Assembly (NCBI GenBank): GCA_945925985.1
Contig: CAMELV010000005.1
Span: forward strand, 62,001-126,000
Length of the DNA stretch: 64,000 bases
From: Comamonas sp. lk
GTDB taxonomy: Bacteria; Pseudomonadota; Gammaproteobacteria; Burkholderiales; Burkholderiaceae_C
Direction: 5' to 3'
The notes beneath the pieces are model-generated. The model had not been told where the DNA came from. It worked only from the letters and a program-made list of their open reading frames with translations, and ran no database searches. Made by a program: the position numbers and the translations under genes. The stretch's first letter is position 1. The number at the start of each line of letters is the position of its first letter. Positions 16,341 through 25,800 of this stretch are shown here, piece by piece.

Positions 16341-16442
16341 CGCTACCCTGCGTGCCCAGGCCGTTGGCCGCGCTCATTAAGGTTTAGCTATATAAATAAT
16401 AGCTAATGACCCAGGTACGACAGGGGCTAGCGCTCGATTTGA
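16331..16442 (+). repeat. 112-bp direct repeat, left copy (flanks hipBA)
   Basis: It runs from CTTGCCTTAACGC to CGATTTGA and has the same length as the copy at 18023-18134; I count 93 of 112 identical positions by hand. It contains the 56-bp core element (16387-16442) with GCTATATAAATAATAGCTA and GGGCTAGCGCTCGATTTGA. The two copies lie on both sides of the HipB/HipA genes in the same orientation. Confidence 0.85.
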
Positions 16443-16489
16443 TGAGAATTGAAACGGGATGGCGTTTGGTGGTGTGTTGCCTCAAAAAA

Positions 16490-16535
16490 GTATCGTTTAT
16501 GGATCAATAATCAATAAAAGTATTATTATCGATAC
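16490..16535. promoter_or_regulatory. Operator/promoter region of hipBA
   Basis: GTATCG (16490-16495) and CGATAC (16530-16535) are inverted half-sites flanking an AT-rich stretch with TATTAT (16521-16526) as a possible -10. HipB operators in E. coli are built from TATCC..GGATA half-sites, so TATCG..CGATA is a plausible variant. The right half-site touches the start codon and no Shine-Dalgarno is present, so the message may be leaderless. Confidence 0.5.
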
Positions 16536-16784
16536 ATGGACATGTCCTTTCACCTCCAAAAACTAGGGCAAGCCTTCAAAGCCATGCGCACTAACCGGGG
16601 TCTGACCCAAGAGGCGCTGGCGGGTTTGGCGGGTGTGACACGCCTGAAGGTGATTGCCATCGAGGCCGGGCGCAGTTCGGTGGCCATGGAGAGCTATGCC
16701 AGGCTGGCGGGCGCACTGGGTGCGGAACTGACCTTGTCGCCCCGTACCAGGCCCACGCTGGATGAGCTGAAAGATTTTCAATGA
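16536..16784 (+). CDS. hipB: HipB-like antitoxin (XRE family)
   Basis: An 82-residue XRE-family DNA-binding protein. The helix-turn-helix is MRTNRGLTQEALAGLAGVTRLKVIAIEAGRSSVAMESYARLAGALG. The size and the downstream HipA-like kinase, overlapping by ATGA, identify it as the antitoxin and autorepressor. The ATG at 16536 (MDMSFHL) is used; the ATG two codons later is also possible. No ribosome site is evident. Confidence 0.85.
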   Translation: MDMSFHLQKLGQAFKAMRTNRGLTQEALAGLAGVTRLKVIAIEAGRSSVAMESYARLAGALGAELTLSPRTRPTLDELKDFQ

Positions 16785-17995
16785 AGGCCGCCACGCACCT
16801 GCAGGTCAGCACGCCCCAAGGCAATGCGGGAGAGTTGACGCAGGAGCAAGGTCAATTTTTGTTTGGCTATGGCCCAGCCTCTGCCGATGCGGCGGTCAGT
16901 CTGACCATGCCAGTGCGCAAGGCGCAATTTGCGCATGCCTCCTTGCACCCTATCTTTCAAATGAATTTGCCAGAGGGCTTTTTACTGGAGGCGCTGCAAA
17001 ACCGCCTGGCCAAAATCGTCAACCTGGAGCCCATGTTGCTGTTGGCCCTGTCCAGCGGGCAAGCCCCCATTGGCCGCGTGGCAGTGCGATCCGATTTTGT
17101 GAACCCCTTAGCGAGTGCACAGGGCAAAGGCGAGCGTTTGAGTGAAATTTTGGCCTGGGACGGCACCGAGAGTTTGTTTGCCGAATTGGTCGACAAGTAC
17201 ATCTACCGTACCGGCATTTCGGGCGTACAGCCTAAGTTGCTGGTGCCGCAGGTGGCGTTATCCCATGCGATGGAGCCGGCGTCTTCCAAGGCCACGGTGC
17301 GCACGCCGGATCTGATTGTGAAAAGCGGTCGCCAGGAATACCCAGGTTTGGCAGCCAACGAGTTTCTCTGCATGAGTATCGCCAAGGCGTCAGGCTTGGC
17401 AGTGCCGGAGTTCCATTTGTCCAACAACCAAGAGCTGTTTGTCATGCAGCGGTTTGACAGAACGCCGGATGGCTCGCCCATTGGGTTTGAGGACATGGCG
17501 GTTTTGGCGGGATTGTCTTCACGCGAGAAATACAAAACCAGCTACACGCATGTGGCCAAGCTGGTTGAGGCATTTGCGTCTGGCCCCCATGTCATGCCGT
17601 CTCTGCAGGCGCTTTTCGATATGGTGGCGCTGTCGTGCGTCGTGGGCAATGGCGATGCGCATCTGAAAAACTTTGGCCTGCTCTATACCGACCCCACCAC
17701 CAGCGACTGTCGCCTGGCACCGGCGTTTGATCTCATCAACACCACAGCCTACATTCCTGAGGACGTGCTGGCCTTGGATTTATGCGGCCAGAAGTCATTT
17801 TTTTCAGCCCGGCAAGGGTTGTTTGATTTTGCCAGGGTATGCCAAGTCGCAGACCCGCGTGACAGAGTTCAGCGGCTGATATTGACCACTGAGATGGTGA
17901 TCCGGCATGAAGCTGAAGTGGCAGAGTCCATCCCTCATGTGGTAACAGCGATCCAGCACTGCACCGACATGCTCAAAGAAGTCTTCTTTGATTGA
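16781..17995 (+). CDS. hipA: HipA-like serine/threonine kinase toxin
   Basis: A 404-residue HipA-family kinase; E. coli HipA stops growth by phosphorylating glutamyl-tRNA synthetase. Visible motifs are the N-terminal subdomain (1-110), the mobile P-loop ISGVQPKL (146-153), the lysine region DLIVKSGR (177-184), the catalytic loop GNGDAHLKNF (289-298, Asp292 and Asn297) and the metal-binding APAFDLIN (313-320). The start overlaps the hipB stop by four bases. All catalytic residues appear intact. The pair sits between two direct repeats. Confidence 0.88.
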   Translation: MKAATHLQVSTPQGNAGELTQEQGQFLFGYGPASADAAVSLTMPVRKAQFAHASLHPIFQMNLPEGFLLEALQNRLAKIVNLEPMLLLALSSGQAPIGRVAVRSDFVNPLASAQGKGERLSEILAWDGTESLFAELVDKYIYRTGISGVQPKLLVPQVALSHAMEPASSKATVRTPDLIVKSGRQEYPGLAANEFLCMSIAKASGLAVPEFHLSNNQELFVMQRFDRTPDGSPIGFEDMAVLAGLSSREKYKTSYTHVAKLVEAFASGPHVMPSLQALFDMVALSCVVGNGDAHLKNFGLLYTDPTTSDCRLAPAFDLINTTAYIPEDVLALDLCGQKSFFSARQGLFDFARVCQVADPRDRVQRLILTTEMVIRHEAEVAESIPHVVTAIQHCTDMLKEVFFD

Positions 17996-18022
17996 GTGAG
18001 CCAAGGTAATTGTCGTCAACCC

Positions 18023-18134
18023 CTTGCCTTAACGCGACCCTGCGCGCCCATGCCGTTGGCTGCGCTCATTGAACTATCGCTATATAAATAATAGCTAGAT
18101 AACCAAGTAAGGCGAGGGCTAGCGCCCGATTTGA
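18023..18134 (+). repeat. 112-bp direct repeat, right copy (flanks hipBA)
   Basis: Same boundaries and length as 16331-16442. The 56-bp core is at 18079-18134. It starts 28 bp after the hipA stop. Confidence 0.85.
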
Positions 18135-18313
18135 CCTGAAACTTGTGACCTTGCCGATAAGTGACCACCATCTGAGCTTGGCGTAGAAGCAGGCAGTATG
18201 GCAGCGCTCATCTGGTTTGCTGCCGCTGCCAGGGCTTGGCATAGGTTCGCCTGCCGCTCGCGACGGTTGCCGCCCTGCGCTGAAATCGTGATCGATAGCT
18301 CGATGGCTTGCAT
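18119..18313 (-). CDS. Small hypothetical protein
   Basis: A 64-residue frame (MQAIELSITISAQGGNRRERQANLCQALAAAANQM..). It is listed because ACAGGAG stands 8 bases before the ATG and the first 35 residues read like a real amphipathic protein. The C-terminal few codons run into the repeat at 18023-18134, so the natural end may have been replaced. I do not recognise it. It is upstream of nothing on the same strand within 1 kb. Confidence 0.35.
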   Translation of the reverse strand: MQAIELSITISAQGGNRRERQANLCQALAAAANQMSAAILPASTPSSDGGHLSARSQVSGQIGR

Positions 18314-18447
18314 CTCAATACTCCTGTAATGGCGATGATGGACTCTTCATGCTGAGCACGAAAAGAGCGCGCGGTTTGCACGCTAAAGCGCTACGCTTTT
18401 TAGAGCTGCAAGCACCCAGCAGGGTTGGTGATTTCGTGTAAGTAGCT

Positions 18448-18828
18448 TCATTCCGAAGCGATTGCGAATGCCCGCAACCACGGCTCGACGTGGGCCATAT
18501 CAAAAGTCCCCGACTCGAACATCTGGATCATCTCCGCGTGGATGAGCAGCGGCGCGCGCCGCAGGCGCCAGCCATTGATACGCAAAAAAACATCGGCAGC
18601 GGCAAAGGCAATCCGCTTGTTGCCGTCCACGAACGGATGGTTGATGGCCAGACTCTCCAACAACGCAGCGGCTTCGGCCACGATGTCTTTGTAGTAGCCC
18701 GTTTGCGGACGGAAAAGCGCCGCCTCTAGTGCACCGGGGTCGCGCACGCCCATCGCACCACCGTAGCGCTGCATCAACACCGTGTGCATGCCGAGCACAT
18801 CGGCCACGGTCAGGTGATCGTGTGCCAC
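18448..18828 (-). CDS. doc: Doc-type Fic-domain toxin
   Basis: A 126-residue death-on-curing protein. The Fic motif HPFVDGNKR is complete at 64-72 (His64 catalytic). Doc toxins phosphorylate elongation factor Tu rather than AMPylating it. The start is GTG, three bases after the TAA of the antitoxin gene, so translation is probably coupled. Typical Doc features are LLESLAINHPFVDGNKRIAFAAADVFLRING and the short overall length. Confidence 0.9.
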   Translation of the reverse strand: MAHDHLTVADVLGMHTVLMQRYGGAMGVRDPGALEAALFRPQTGYYKDIVAEAAALLESLAINHPFVDGNKRIAFAAADVFLRINGWRLRRAPLLIHAEMIQMFESGTFDMAHVEPWLRAFAIASE

Positions 18829-18831
18829 GAA

Positions 18832-19062
18832 TTATTTGGCCAGTTCGCGGTAGAGACTGTCGAATTCTTCCAGGCTGGACGCGAACGCAGCCATTGCATG
18901 GCGGCGGGGGCGTTCCTTCTGCTGCCGGTCGATGTAGTCTCGCAAGGCCTCATCCAGCACTGACTGGAACTGGCGACCCTGGTTTTCGGCGATCTGGCGC
19001 AGCGCAGCCAGCACATCGGGTGCGGCCTGAGAGGAAAACTTTTCGCGAACAGCAGTGGTCAT
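18832..19062 (-). CDS. Antitoxin of the Doc module
   Basis: A 76-residue protein (MTTAVREKFSSQAAPDVLAALRQIAENQGRQFQSVLDEALRDYIDRQQKERP..) immediately upstream of doc. The N-terminal half resembles a short ribbon-helix-helix regulator, and the C-terminal acidic helix would inhibit the Fic toxin. GGAGTTAGCT precedes the ATG; the 15 additional upstream codons are rejected. The palindrome CATCATGATG at 19072-19081 lies just upstream and could be its operator. Confidence 0.75.
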   Translation of the reverse strand: MTTAVREKFSSQAAPDVLAALRQIAENQGRQFQSVLDEALRDYIDRQQKERPRRHAMAAFASSLEEFDSLYRELAK

Positions 19063-19215
19063 AGCTAACTCCATCATGATGGAAATTGATGTTTCATGAT
19101 AATGCAAGATCAGACGGAGCGCCGTTTGGGTATCAGCAAGGTGTGGCCCGGGGGCACGCAGTACCCATCGCTGATGGCGGGTTGAAAAACGAACAGGGTT
19201 TAGGCAAAAACTCCC

Positions 19216-19731
19216 TCAATCGCCCCTTGCCGGGTTTTTGAACACCTGCCGGGCATGCCAATCCAGGTTGGCGGGATGGGGCAGGTACTCTTTGGCCTGC
19301 GGTAGGACCAGCCCGGCACCATGGTACGCCAGCATGCGGTGGGACGCCGACTCGCTGCCATTGAGGTGCTGGCTGAAAACCATCTGGTACGTCCCGGGCA
19401 GGATTTTGAATGCACCCAGGTCAAACACCTTGTGGTGTAGGGAGCACATGGCAATGCCGTTGGGCACTTCGTCCGGGCCATTGGCTTGAAACCACTTGAT
19501 GTGCGCCGCCTCCAGCCCAATGGACTGTTGCCCCATGCGCAGGTCGTGGCCGCACACCGCGCAGCGGTATTGGTAGGCCATCAGTACCTTGGTCCGAAAC
19601 GCGGGATCACGCCGGCGTTGCTGGTCTCTGGCATTGCCCATGACCTCAACTTGTGCCAAACCTACTTCAGCCAGCACCAAGGCTCCCCTTCCAACGCAGA
19701 CAGGAAAATCGGCGTCACTAAAAGTGCCAGC
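19216..19731 (-). pseudogene. HNH endonuclease segment, in frame after the GHKL ATPase stop
   Basis: An HNH nuclease domain: zinc pair CAVC, LEAAHIKW, PNGIAMCSLHHKVFD. It is of the type found at the C terminus of phosphorothioate-DNA-binding restriction enzymes (RRRDPAFR..VL..YQYRCAVCG). The usual N-terminal DNA-reading part is absent. The frame is the same as that of the ATPase gene upstream: the single TGA at 19732-19734 is followed directly by open codons into the HNH domain. Possible own starts are TTG (19678-19680) or ATG (19639-19641, giving 141 residues). It could be a remnant, a small separate nuclease or the end of a split fusion. The active-site residues look intact. Confidence 0.6.
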
Positions 19732-22700
19732 TCACGCCGCGTTCCAGAGCGCACATAGTCGGAGGAAATGTCGCTCCGACCACGTGATGGTGAGCGTCTG
19801 ACCCGCCACTCTCGCGGAAATCTTGCGCATCGCCTCGGTGCCGCCCTCCTTCTCGGCCTTGAACCCTAGGATCTTGTCCACGACGCTGTCGATCCAGGTG
19901 AACTCAGCATACATAAACTGAGCCGCGACGTCCGCGCAAAGACAAAGCATGTTGCCCGCGTTGTTCAAGTGCTCGGCATCCAGGCGCCCTACCAGGCTGA
20001 GAGCTTCAAAGTAATTCCCACCGCTGAGTTTCGGGAACGTCTGACCCGTAACCTGACAGCGACCTTGATACTCCTGTTCGAGGAACTCCCGCGCGAGCTT
20101 GTTCGAAGACAAATCGCGTGCAACCGAGAAGGTAACGACTCTCGGATTCGTCCGATGACTCTTCACGGCATCACGCACCGCATCCTCGGCGGTCCTACGA
20201 TAGCGATCCGGATTCGACACCGGTGCTGGTCCTCCGCCTCCATCGATAGGATTGCCAGTTGCTAAGCGATGCAGACTTTGGACGCCTTCCTTGAAGCTCT
20301 TGAACTCCGGTAACTCCCGTTGCTTGGGTATGAGCTTCTCGAACTTCTCTATCACATCATCAGAAGCGTTCATAAGATACTCGGCCACCTTCCGCTTCCT
20401 GACATCCCCGCGAGCAAGGACGGCGATAGCCTCCTGCTCCTCGGACTTTTTCATGCCGAGCTTTTCGCCAAGGCCACGCGCCTCTAATGACGCCCTGTCA
20501 AAACCAGGCGGAAGCTCGTCAAGGGAAATGTCGCACGGCTTGACGTAGGCGCCACCGCCGGCTGGGAGCCAAGCGGCGTCCATTAAGAGACGCCCGGTCG
20601 CCGAAACGACTTCCTCTCGCTTCGAGTTCTCGAACGACTGTCGGGTTGACGACTCGACCACGCCGCGGATACAGCTGGAGTCCGCGAGGAGAAGTCTCCA
20701 TATCAGCTTGCTTCGACCCAGGGTCGGGTTCTGGAGCGCGCCTCCCAGGCTCTCGATCGCCCATTCAGGATCAAAGCTATCAAGTCCGCGCTTGTGCCAG
20801 CCATGCCAGCTCGTAATCACCACATGCCCACGGTAGTCCTTGGCGCGACGGGTAACGCGGGGAATCCTCGCAACTCCCATGGCGAGCAGAGCGTCAGGAT
20901 CATCTTGCTCATAGCAGTCTGGTGGAGTGATGTAGAAGGTATCGTCACCCTCAAAGTATTCGTCGACCTCGGGAGAGCTTAGGTAGAGCTGAGAAGGCGT
21001 CACGAGCTTCAGATCGTCTCTGGTGCCTGCATGGACCCCAATCAGAACTGCCGTTGTTTTGATGGCATCAAGTAATCGCCCCTTCTTCTCTAGGGAGTCG
21101 GTGGCGAGACCGAATACGACGATTCGGAAGTCCTTCTTCCAACGGGAGACGCTGACTTCCTTCTCGGCCTTTCGGTACTTCGGAAGGATCCTGGTCAGAG
21201 CGAAGTCCGCTAGGTCTGGAGGGCCGAGCTCCAGGTCATCCTGCAGGAAGTCGACGACGTCCTGCTTGGCCAGCAAGGAAGCCTTGACCATCGGGAGCCC
21301 GTTTAGTTCGACAGAACCGTCTTGCGGAGGCAAGTAAGCGTTCGGCTGACCGTCCTTACTCTTCGGGACCACCTGCTCCCCGCTCTCCAGCCGAACGATT
21401 GGAATGCTATGGAACGCATAGATGCTTGACTTTGAAACGTAGCTCATGAAACGAATCAGCCACTCGTCGCTCTGGGCCTTCAAGAAGCCAGAGGTCAATC
21501 GAGACGCCATATTCTCGGCAGACACTTCCATATCTTCGGCCAAGGGCTTCGATGCCCACTCAGCCTTCTGAAAGTAGCCGGGTTGCGAACGTCGTTTGCC
21601 CACAAGCAACTGATACAGCGCCGGATACCTGGCGCTCGTCAAGGCCGGATTCAACCAGCGTACGCCCTCGATCCCAAACAGCGTCTCCAGCTGCTCGGTA
21701 TCGAAGACCTTCGTCAGTTCAGCACCACGGGCTATCTTCGCCTGGCGCGAGGGGACAAAGCCGCCCGTGGAGGTAGGCATGAGGGGCAGGCTCTGCAGGG
21801 CATCCCTGACTGCGACATGTACGGGATAGAAGAACGACCCTTCCTTGAATCGTTCGAAGTCCAAAGGGAGAGCGGCGAGAGTTTCGAGCGAAAGAAGCTT
21901 CAGCTTCTTGAGCTGCTGGACCGATTCGACGAGAAGACTTGCGCTCTGCCGAACCAGTTGGCGATTGAACTCGTCATCTTCGGGAACGTTGTCTCGGGCA
22001 GGGGTCGTGCGGTATGGGGCTTGGAAGGTGAGGCCGGTGTGAGTTTCCTTGTCAGTCTGGAAAAAGACAAAGAGCTTTGCTCCCACCACCGGACTGATCG
22101 CCCCTTCATCCGACAACCGTTTGGTCAACTTGTAGGCGATCTGTACGAGGCGGCCCATTGGCGCTGTTTCACTGCCATCACTATCCACAGGCTGCTCGAA
22201 GACCAGAAAGCAACTCTCCTCACCGTCTGCGGTGGCGATGAACAGTTCCCTACCCCCGCTGGCCAGCGGTCTCTCCTCCCGCAGATAGTGTCCAGGCCTT
22301 CCATCGGCCTCCCATCGAATCTCATTAAGATTACGGGTGAACAGCAAGGTCTCCGGACCGAGTTTGGCCAGCTTCGCGGCGATCTCCTTTCTGGCGATGG
22401 TGCCCTTCTTCAAGCGCCTCGCTTCCACGTAAGCTGGTCGACACATCTCATGGTCGAACGGGAGCACGAAGCGGGTCCTGTTTCGCTCGAGGTCCGACGG
22501 CGATGCCACGGGCCTGAGTGTGTAAAGGTCCGTGATTTCAAAGCTCTCGCTACCCGAGTGGATCCGGGGTGACGCGGTGTAGGCAAAGACGGATTTGAAC
22601 CCCAGGCCGAAGTGTCCAATCTTCGTGATGTCGGTCTTGCCTTTGCCGAAGTAGCTGATGGCCCTCACGTTCTCCGGAGTGAACGGGTTGCCGTCATGTT

Positions 22701-22890
22701 CAACGATGAGCCGATCATCAAATACCTTGAACACGACTTCCTTGGCACCTGCGTCGTCGGCGTTCTGCAAGATTTCATAGACGAAATGCGCCGTATCCGC
22801 ATACATCGAGACCTGAGACATCCTGGATGCTCTGTCCTTGCCGAGCATCTCCTCGTTGTAAGCACTGATTTCCCGGTAGTTAGTTGCCAC
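19732..22890 (-). CDS. Sacsin-like GHKL ATPase with degenerate C-terminal HNH-like domain
   Basis: A 1052-residue protein. The N-terminal GHKL (Hsp90/MutL-type) ATPase is complete: Glu39/Asn43 in YEILQNADDA, EHDGNPF (64-70) and TKIGHFGLGFKS (89-100), typical of sacsin/NO-VEIN-like proteins. The large middle part has no domain I recognise. Near the C terminus YQGRCQVTG .. LDAEHLNNAGNMLCLCADVAAQF resembles an HNH treble clef in which the second cysteine of the first pair and the distal histidines are lost. The GTG start overlaps the helicase stop by 11 bases, so the two are coupled. Sacsin-like ATPases paired with helicases are frequent in defence loci. A role in recognising or remodelling invading DNA or the helicase complex is inferred. 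Confidence 0.75.
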   Translation of the reverse strand: MATNYREISAYNEEMLGKDRASRMSQVSMYADTAHFVYEILQNADDAGAKEVVFKVFDDRLIVEHDGNPFTPENVRAISYFGKGKTDITKIGHFGLGFKSVFAYTASPRIHSGSESFEITDLYTLRPVASPSDLERNRTRFVLPFDHEMCRPAYVEARRLKKGTIARKEIAAKLAKLGPETLLFTRNLNEIRWEADGRPGHYLREERPLASGGRELFIATADGEESCFLVFEQPVDSDGSETAPMGRLVQIAYKLTKRLSDEGAISPVVGAKLFVFFQTDKETHTGLTFQAPYRTTPARDNVPEDDEFNRQLVRQSASLLVESVQQLKKLKLLSLETLAALPLDFERFKEGSFFYPVHVAVRDALQSLPLMPTSTGGFVPSRQAKIARGAELTKVFDTEQLETLFGIEGVRWLNPALTSARYPALYQLLVGKRRSQPGYFQKAEWASKPLAEDMEVSAENMASRLTSGFLKAQSDEWLIRFMSYVSKSSIYAFHSIPIVRLESGEQVVPKSKDGQPNAYLPPQDGSVELNGLPMVKASLLAKQDVVDFLQDDLELGPPDLADFALTRILPKYRKAEKEVSVSRWKKDFRIVVFGLATDSLEKKGRLLDAIKTTAVLIGVHAGTRDDLKLVTPSQLYLSSPEVDEYFEGDDTFYITPPDCYEQDDPDALLAMGVARIPRVTRRAKDYRGHVVITSWHGWHKRGLDSFDPEWAIESLGGALQNPTLGRSKLIWRLLLADSSCIRGVVESSTRQSFENSKREEVVSATGRLLMDAAWLPAGGGAYVKPCDISLDELPPGFDRASLEARGLGEKLGMKKSEEQEAIAVLARGDVRKRKVAEYLMNASDDVIEKFEKLIPKQRELPEFKSFKEGVQSLHRLATGNPIDGGGGPAPVSNPDRYRRTAEDAVRDAVKSHRTNPRVVTFSVARDLSSNKLAREFLEQEYQGRCQVTGQTFPKLSGGNYFEALSLVGRLDAEHLNNAGNMLCLCADVAAQFMYAEFTWIDSVVDKILGFKAEKEGGTEAMRKISARVAGQTLTITWSERHFLRLCALWNAA

Positions 22891-25800
22891 GGTGCCCCCC
22901 CTCGACTTCTACACACAACACGCCAAGCACCGCCGCTTCGGCAACTATTTCTGCCTGTCCGGCGACCCTTGAAAGCTCTTCTGACCGTCTTTCGAAGTCA
23001 CGGTTGGCCGCTTCTAGCTGGCCCTCCTTCATCCGTCTGATGCGCGCATCAGTAGCTTGATCACGTTGCTCTTCCAGCAGTGCCACGCGGGCCAGGTGCG
23101 AGGCCTTGAGCGATGCCATCCTGATTTCTGCAGACTGAGTGACAGACTCAATGTGCTCTCCGCGCCTGCTCATCCAGACCCGGTAGTGAATAGCCTCAAG
23201 TCGTTCCTCTTCGGCGACCGTGATTGCCGACGCACCATGAGCTGCGGCCGCACCCTCGAGCAACTCCAGCAAGGCTTGCGAGTGCTCCTCGCTTTCGCAG
23301 ACTGGTTGGAACGCGAAGGACTCGCTCACGCCCATGACTTTCCACCGATAGATCGCGAACGGATAGCGACCCGACGCCACGCTCGATGACTTGGCGGAGA
23401 CGGCACACGCGAGCGTCGATGCGGGCTCCGATGTCTTGGCGGCTTGCCTGGCCAAGGGATGCGTGGGTGTGACGAAGGTAGCCGACCGGTCCTCGTCGGC
23501 TGCCGCCGGGTCGAAGGTCAATCGCAGATAGGGATCGTTTCCCTTGAGCCAGCGCTCCCAGGTTCGATCAATGGCACCGATCTGCGAGACTGCCTTGAAA
23601 TCACTGATCAATCGGTTTCGGATTTCTTGATTGAGCTGAATGCTCACGATCTGCTGTCGGCCCTGCAGCTTGTACGACCGGCCCGTGTCGAGCGCCGACA
23701 GGTACGCCTCGATGAGGTTTCGAATCCTGGGTGGCGTGAGCCAGAAGCTCGATGCACTCTTGATCAGTTCCTCATCGTGCTTTGGCACCGAGAGGCCGAA
23801 CAGCGTCGCCTGCTGCTCTTCAAGAATCGTCTGTTCCTGCACCACACGGATCTCGTTATCGGCAAGCTGCTGGAGCCGGTTGGACTGCTCTTCCAAGGTC
23901 AGCTGAAGGTTTTCGGCGATACCGCGGATTTCGCGGGTGAGCTTGCCGAGGATTTCCTCGCTGCCACCGAGTGCCTGCCGGAACACGCCGATTCGAAGCA
24001 GGCACCGCTGGTAGATCTCTGCATCCACGGTTCCAGGCGTGATGAAGTTGAAGATCGCCACGGTTTCGCTTTTCTGCCCATAGCGGTCGATACGACCGAT
24101 GCGTTGCTCCACGCGCATCGGGTTCCATGGCAAGTCGTAGTTGACGATGCCGTCACAGAATTGGTAGTCGAGGCCTTCGCAGCCCACCTCCGAGGACAGC
24201 AGCAGATCGATCGCCCGAGGATCATCCTTCGGGCGGCTGAATCGGTTGCGCAGTTCGCGGCGTTCTTCCTCTGGAACATCCCCGTGGATCAGTCCGATGC
24301 GGATGCTCTCCCGCTGGAGCTTGTCGACCAAATAGGCCAGCGTGTGACGGAAGGTGCTGAACACGAGCAGCTTGTTGTTCGCCAGAGCCTGCTTGTCCAG
24401 AACGACCTTGGCGAACGCCGAAAATTTGGGATCTTCTGAACTCAGGCCCTTGGCCAGACGAACGAGCACATCGACGTCGGCGCGGAACTCCGCGAACGCC
24501 TCGGTCATCGCCTGCACGCCGTCTTCGCTGTCTGTCTCGCTCAGTTCAAGTCGGGTCAGGTGGCCTGACAGGATGGCCTCCAGGTAAGGGGCCAGACCAA
24601 ATACGCAACTCGCCACTTGTCTGCGGATCGTCGTCATCATGAACTGCAGGTTTCGGTCGCCGTGCCGATGGGCAAGAATCCTGGCGACCAAGTCGAGCAC
24701 CCCGCGGTGCAGGCGGTCCTGCTCTGGCGTGAAATCGACGGAGACCGTCTCGGGCTTTCTTGTCGTGAAGTTACCGATGTCGCGTCGACGCGTCCGATTG
24801 ATGATCGGCGCGAAGGTGTAAAGCGACTCCAGTTCTCTCACGACCGTCAGGCGATCTTCGATTCGAAGCTCTTGCTGAGCCAGGGCGTCGAGGAGCGGTT
24901 GGACCCGAGCGTCTGCTGACAAGACCGAGGATCCCCAATCGGTCCCCAAGGCCAGCGCGAGTCTTTCTCGCGCTGCGGCAATCCACCCCGGCTTCGCGTT
25001 GCGCGTGATTTCGATCGCCGCGTTGATGTGGGGGTTGGGCTCCGCCATGTGGTCGAAATCGCGACGGCTAGGGAGCAAGTCGGGGCGAACCAGCTGGAGC
25101 AACGTGAAGAGGTCGTTGTCGCCCAATTGAATGGGCGTCGCCGACAGCAGCACCACCGCCTCAGCGTTGTCGCAGAAGTACCTGACCGTCCTGTAGGCCC
25201 AGGTGTCAGTGTTCCGGATGTGATGCGCCTCGTCCACGATGACGAGATCGAAGGCCGGCGGTGGATCGAGATCCAGAAGCCCCCGGATCTTGCGGCCCTT
25301 GCCCTGCTTTCCCAGCAGGAGACCTTCGTCGAACAGCGAATAGGGAACGATAGCGCGCGCATATTGTTGAGGCCAGGCTCCATCGAGGTGGGTCTCCTCG
25401 ATGCAGTAGCGCAACGCGTCACCGTCGATGTGGGTGAACTGCTCGTCGAATCGCTTAAGTTCCTCCAGCCACTTGCGCTCGGCGACCAGTGGCTTCGGAC
25501 AGATGACCAGCACGGATTTCAGCTCGCGACGGGCCTGAAGCTCCTTCAAGATGAGACCTGCCTCGATCGTCTTGCCTACGCCGACCTCGTCTGCGATCAG
25601 CAGTCGCGGTCGATCCGCCTGGATCAACTTCAGGACCGGGCGGAACTGGTACGGGACGAAGTTGATGCGCGATGCGTACAGTGAGTAGAGGTGCCCGGTG
25701 CTGGGATGCCTGAGCTGAGTGGCTGTCAGCGCGGCGTGCAGCGCTTCTGGTTCGACGTTCTTGCGGCTCGGCTTCAGGACGATAGGCTCGACCTGAGACT

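Noticed and set aside
15180..18134. Chromosomal integron array (repeats as attC sites between toxin-antitoxin cassettes)
   Set aside because: The repeats lack matching RYYYAAC/GTTRRRY core sites, no integron integrase is present, and the last module (Doc) is on the other strand.
18385..18400. Terminator hairpin AAAGCG-CTA-CGCTTT
   Set aside because: The stem is only 6 bp, no gene on the plus strand ends here, and on the minus strand no T-run follows.
18315..18503. Small minus-strand gene downstream of doc
   Set aside because: It overlaps the doc 3' end in another frame, and has Ser/Lys-rich random-looking sequence and no ribosome site.
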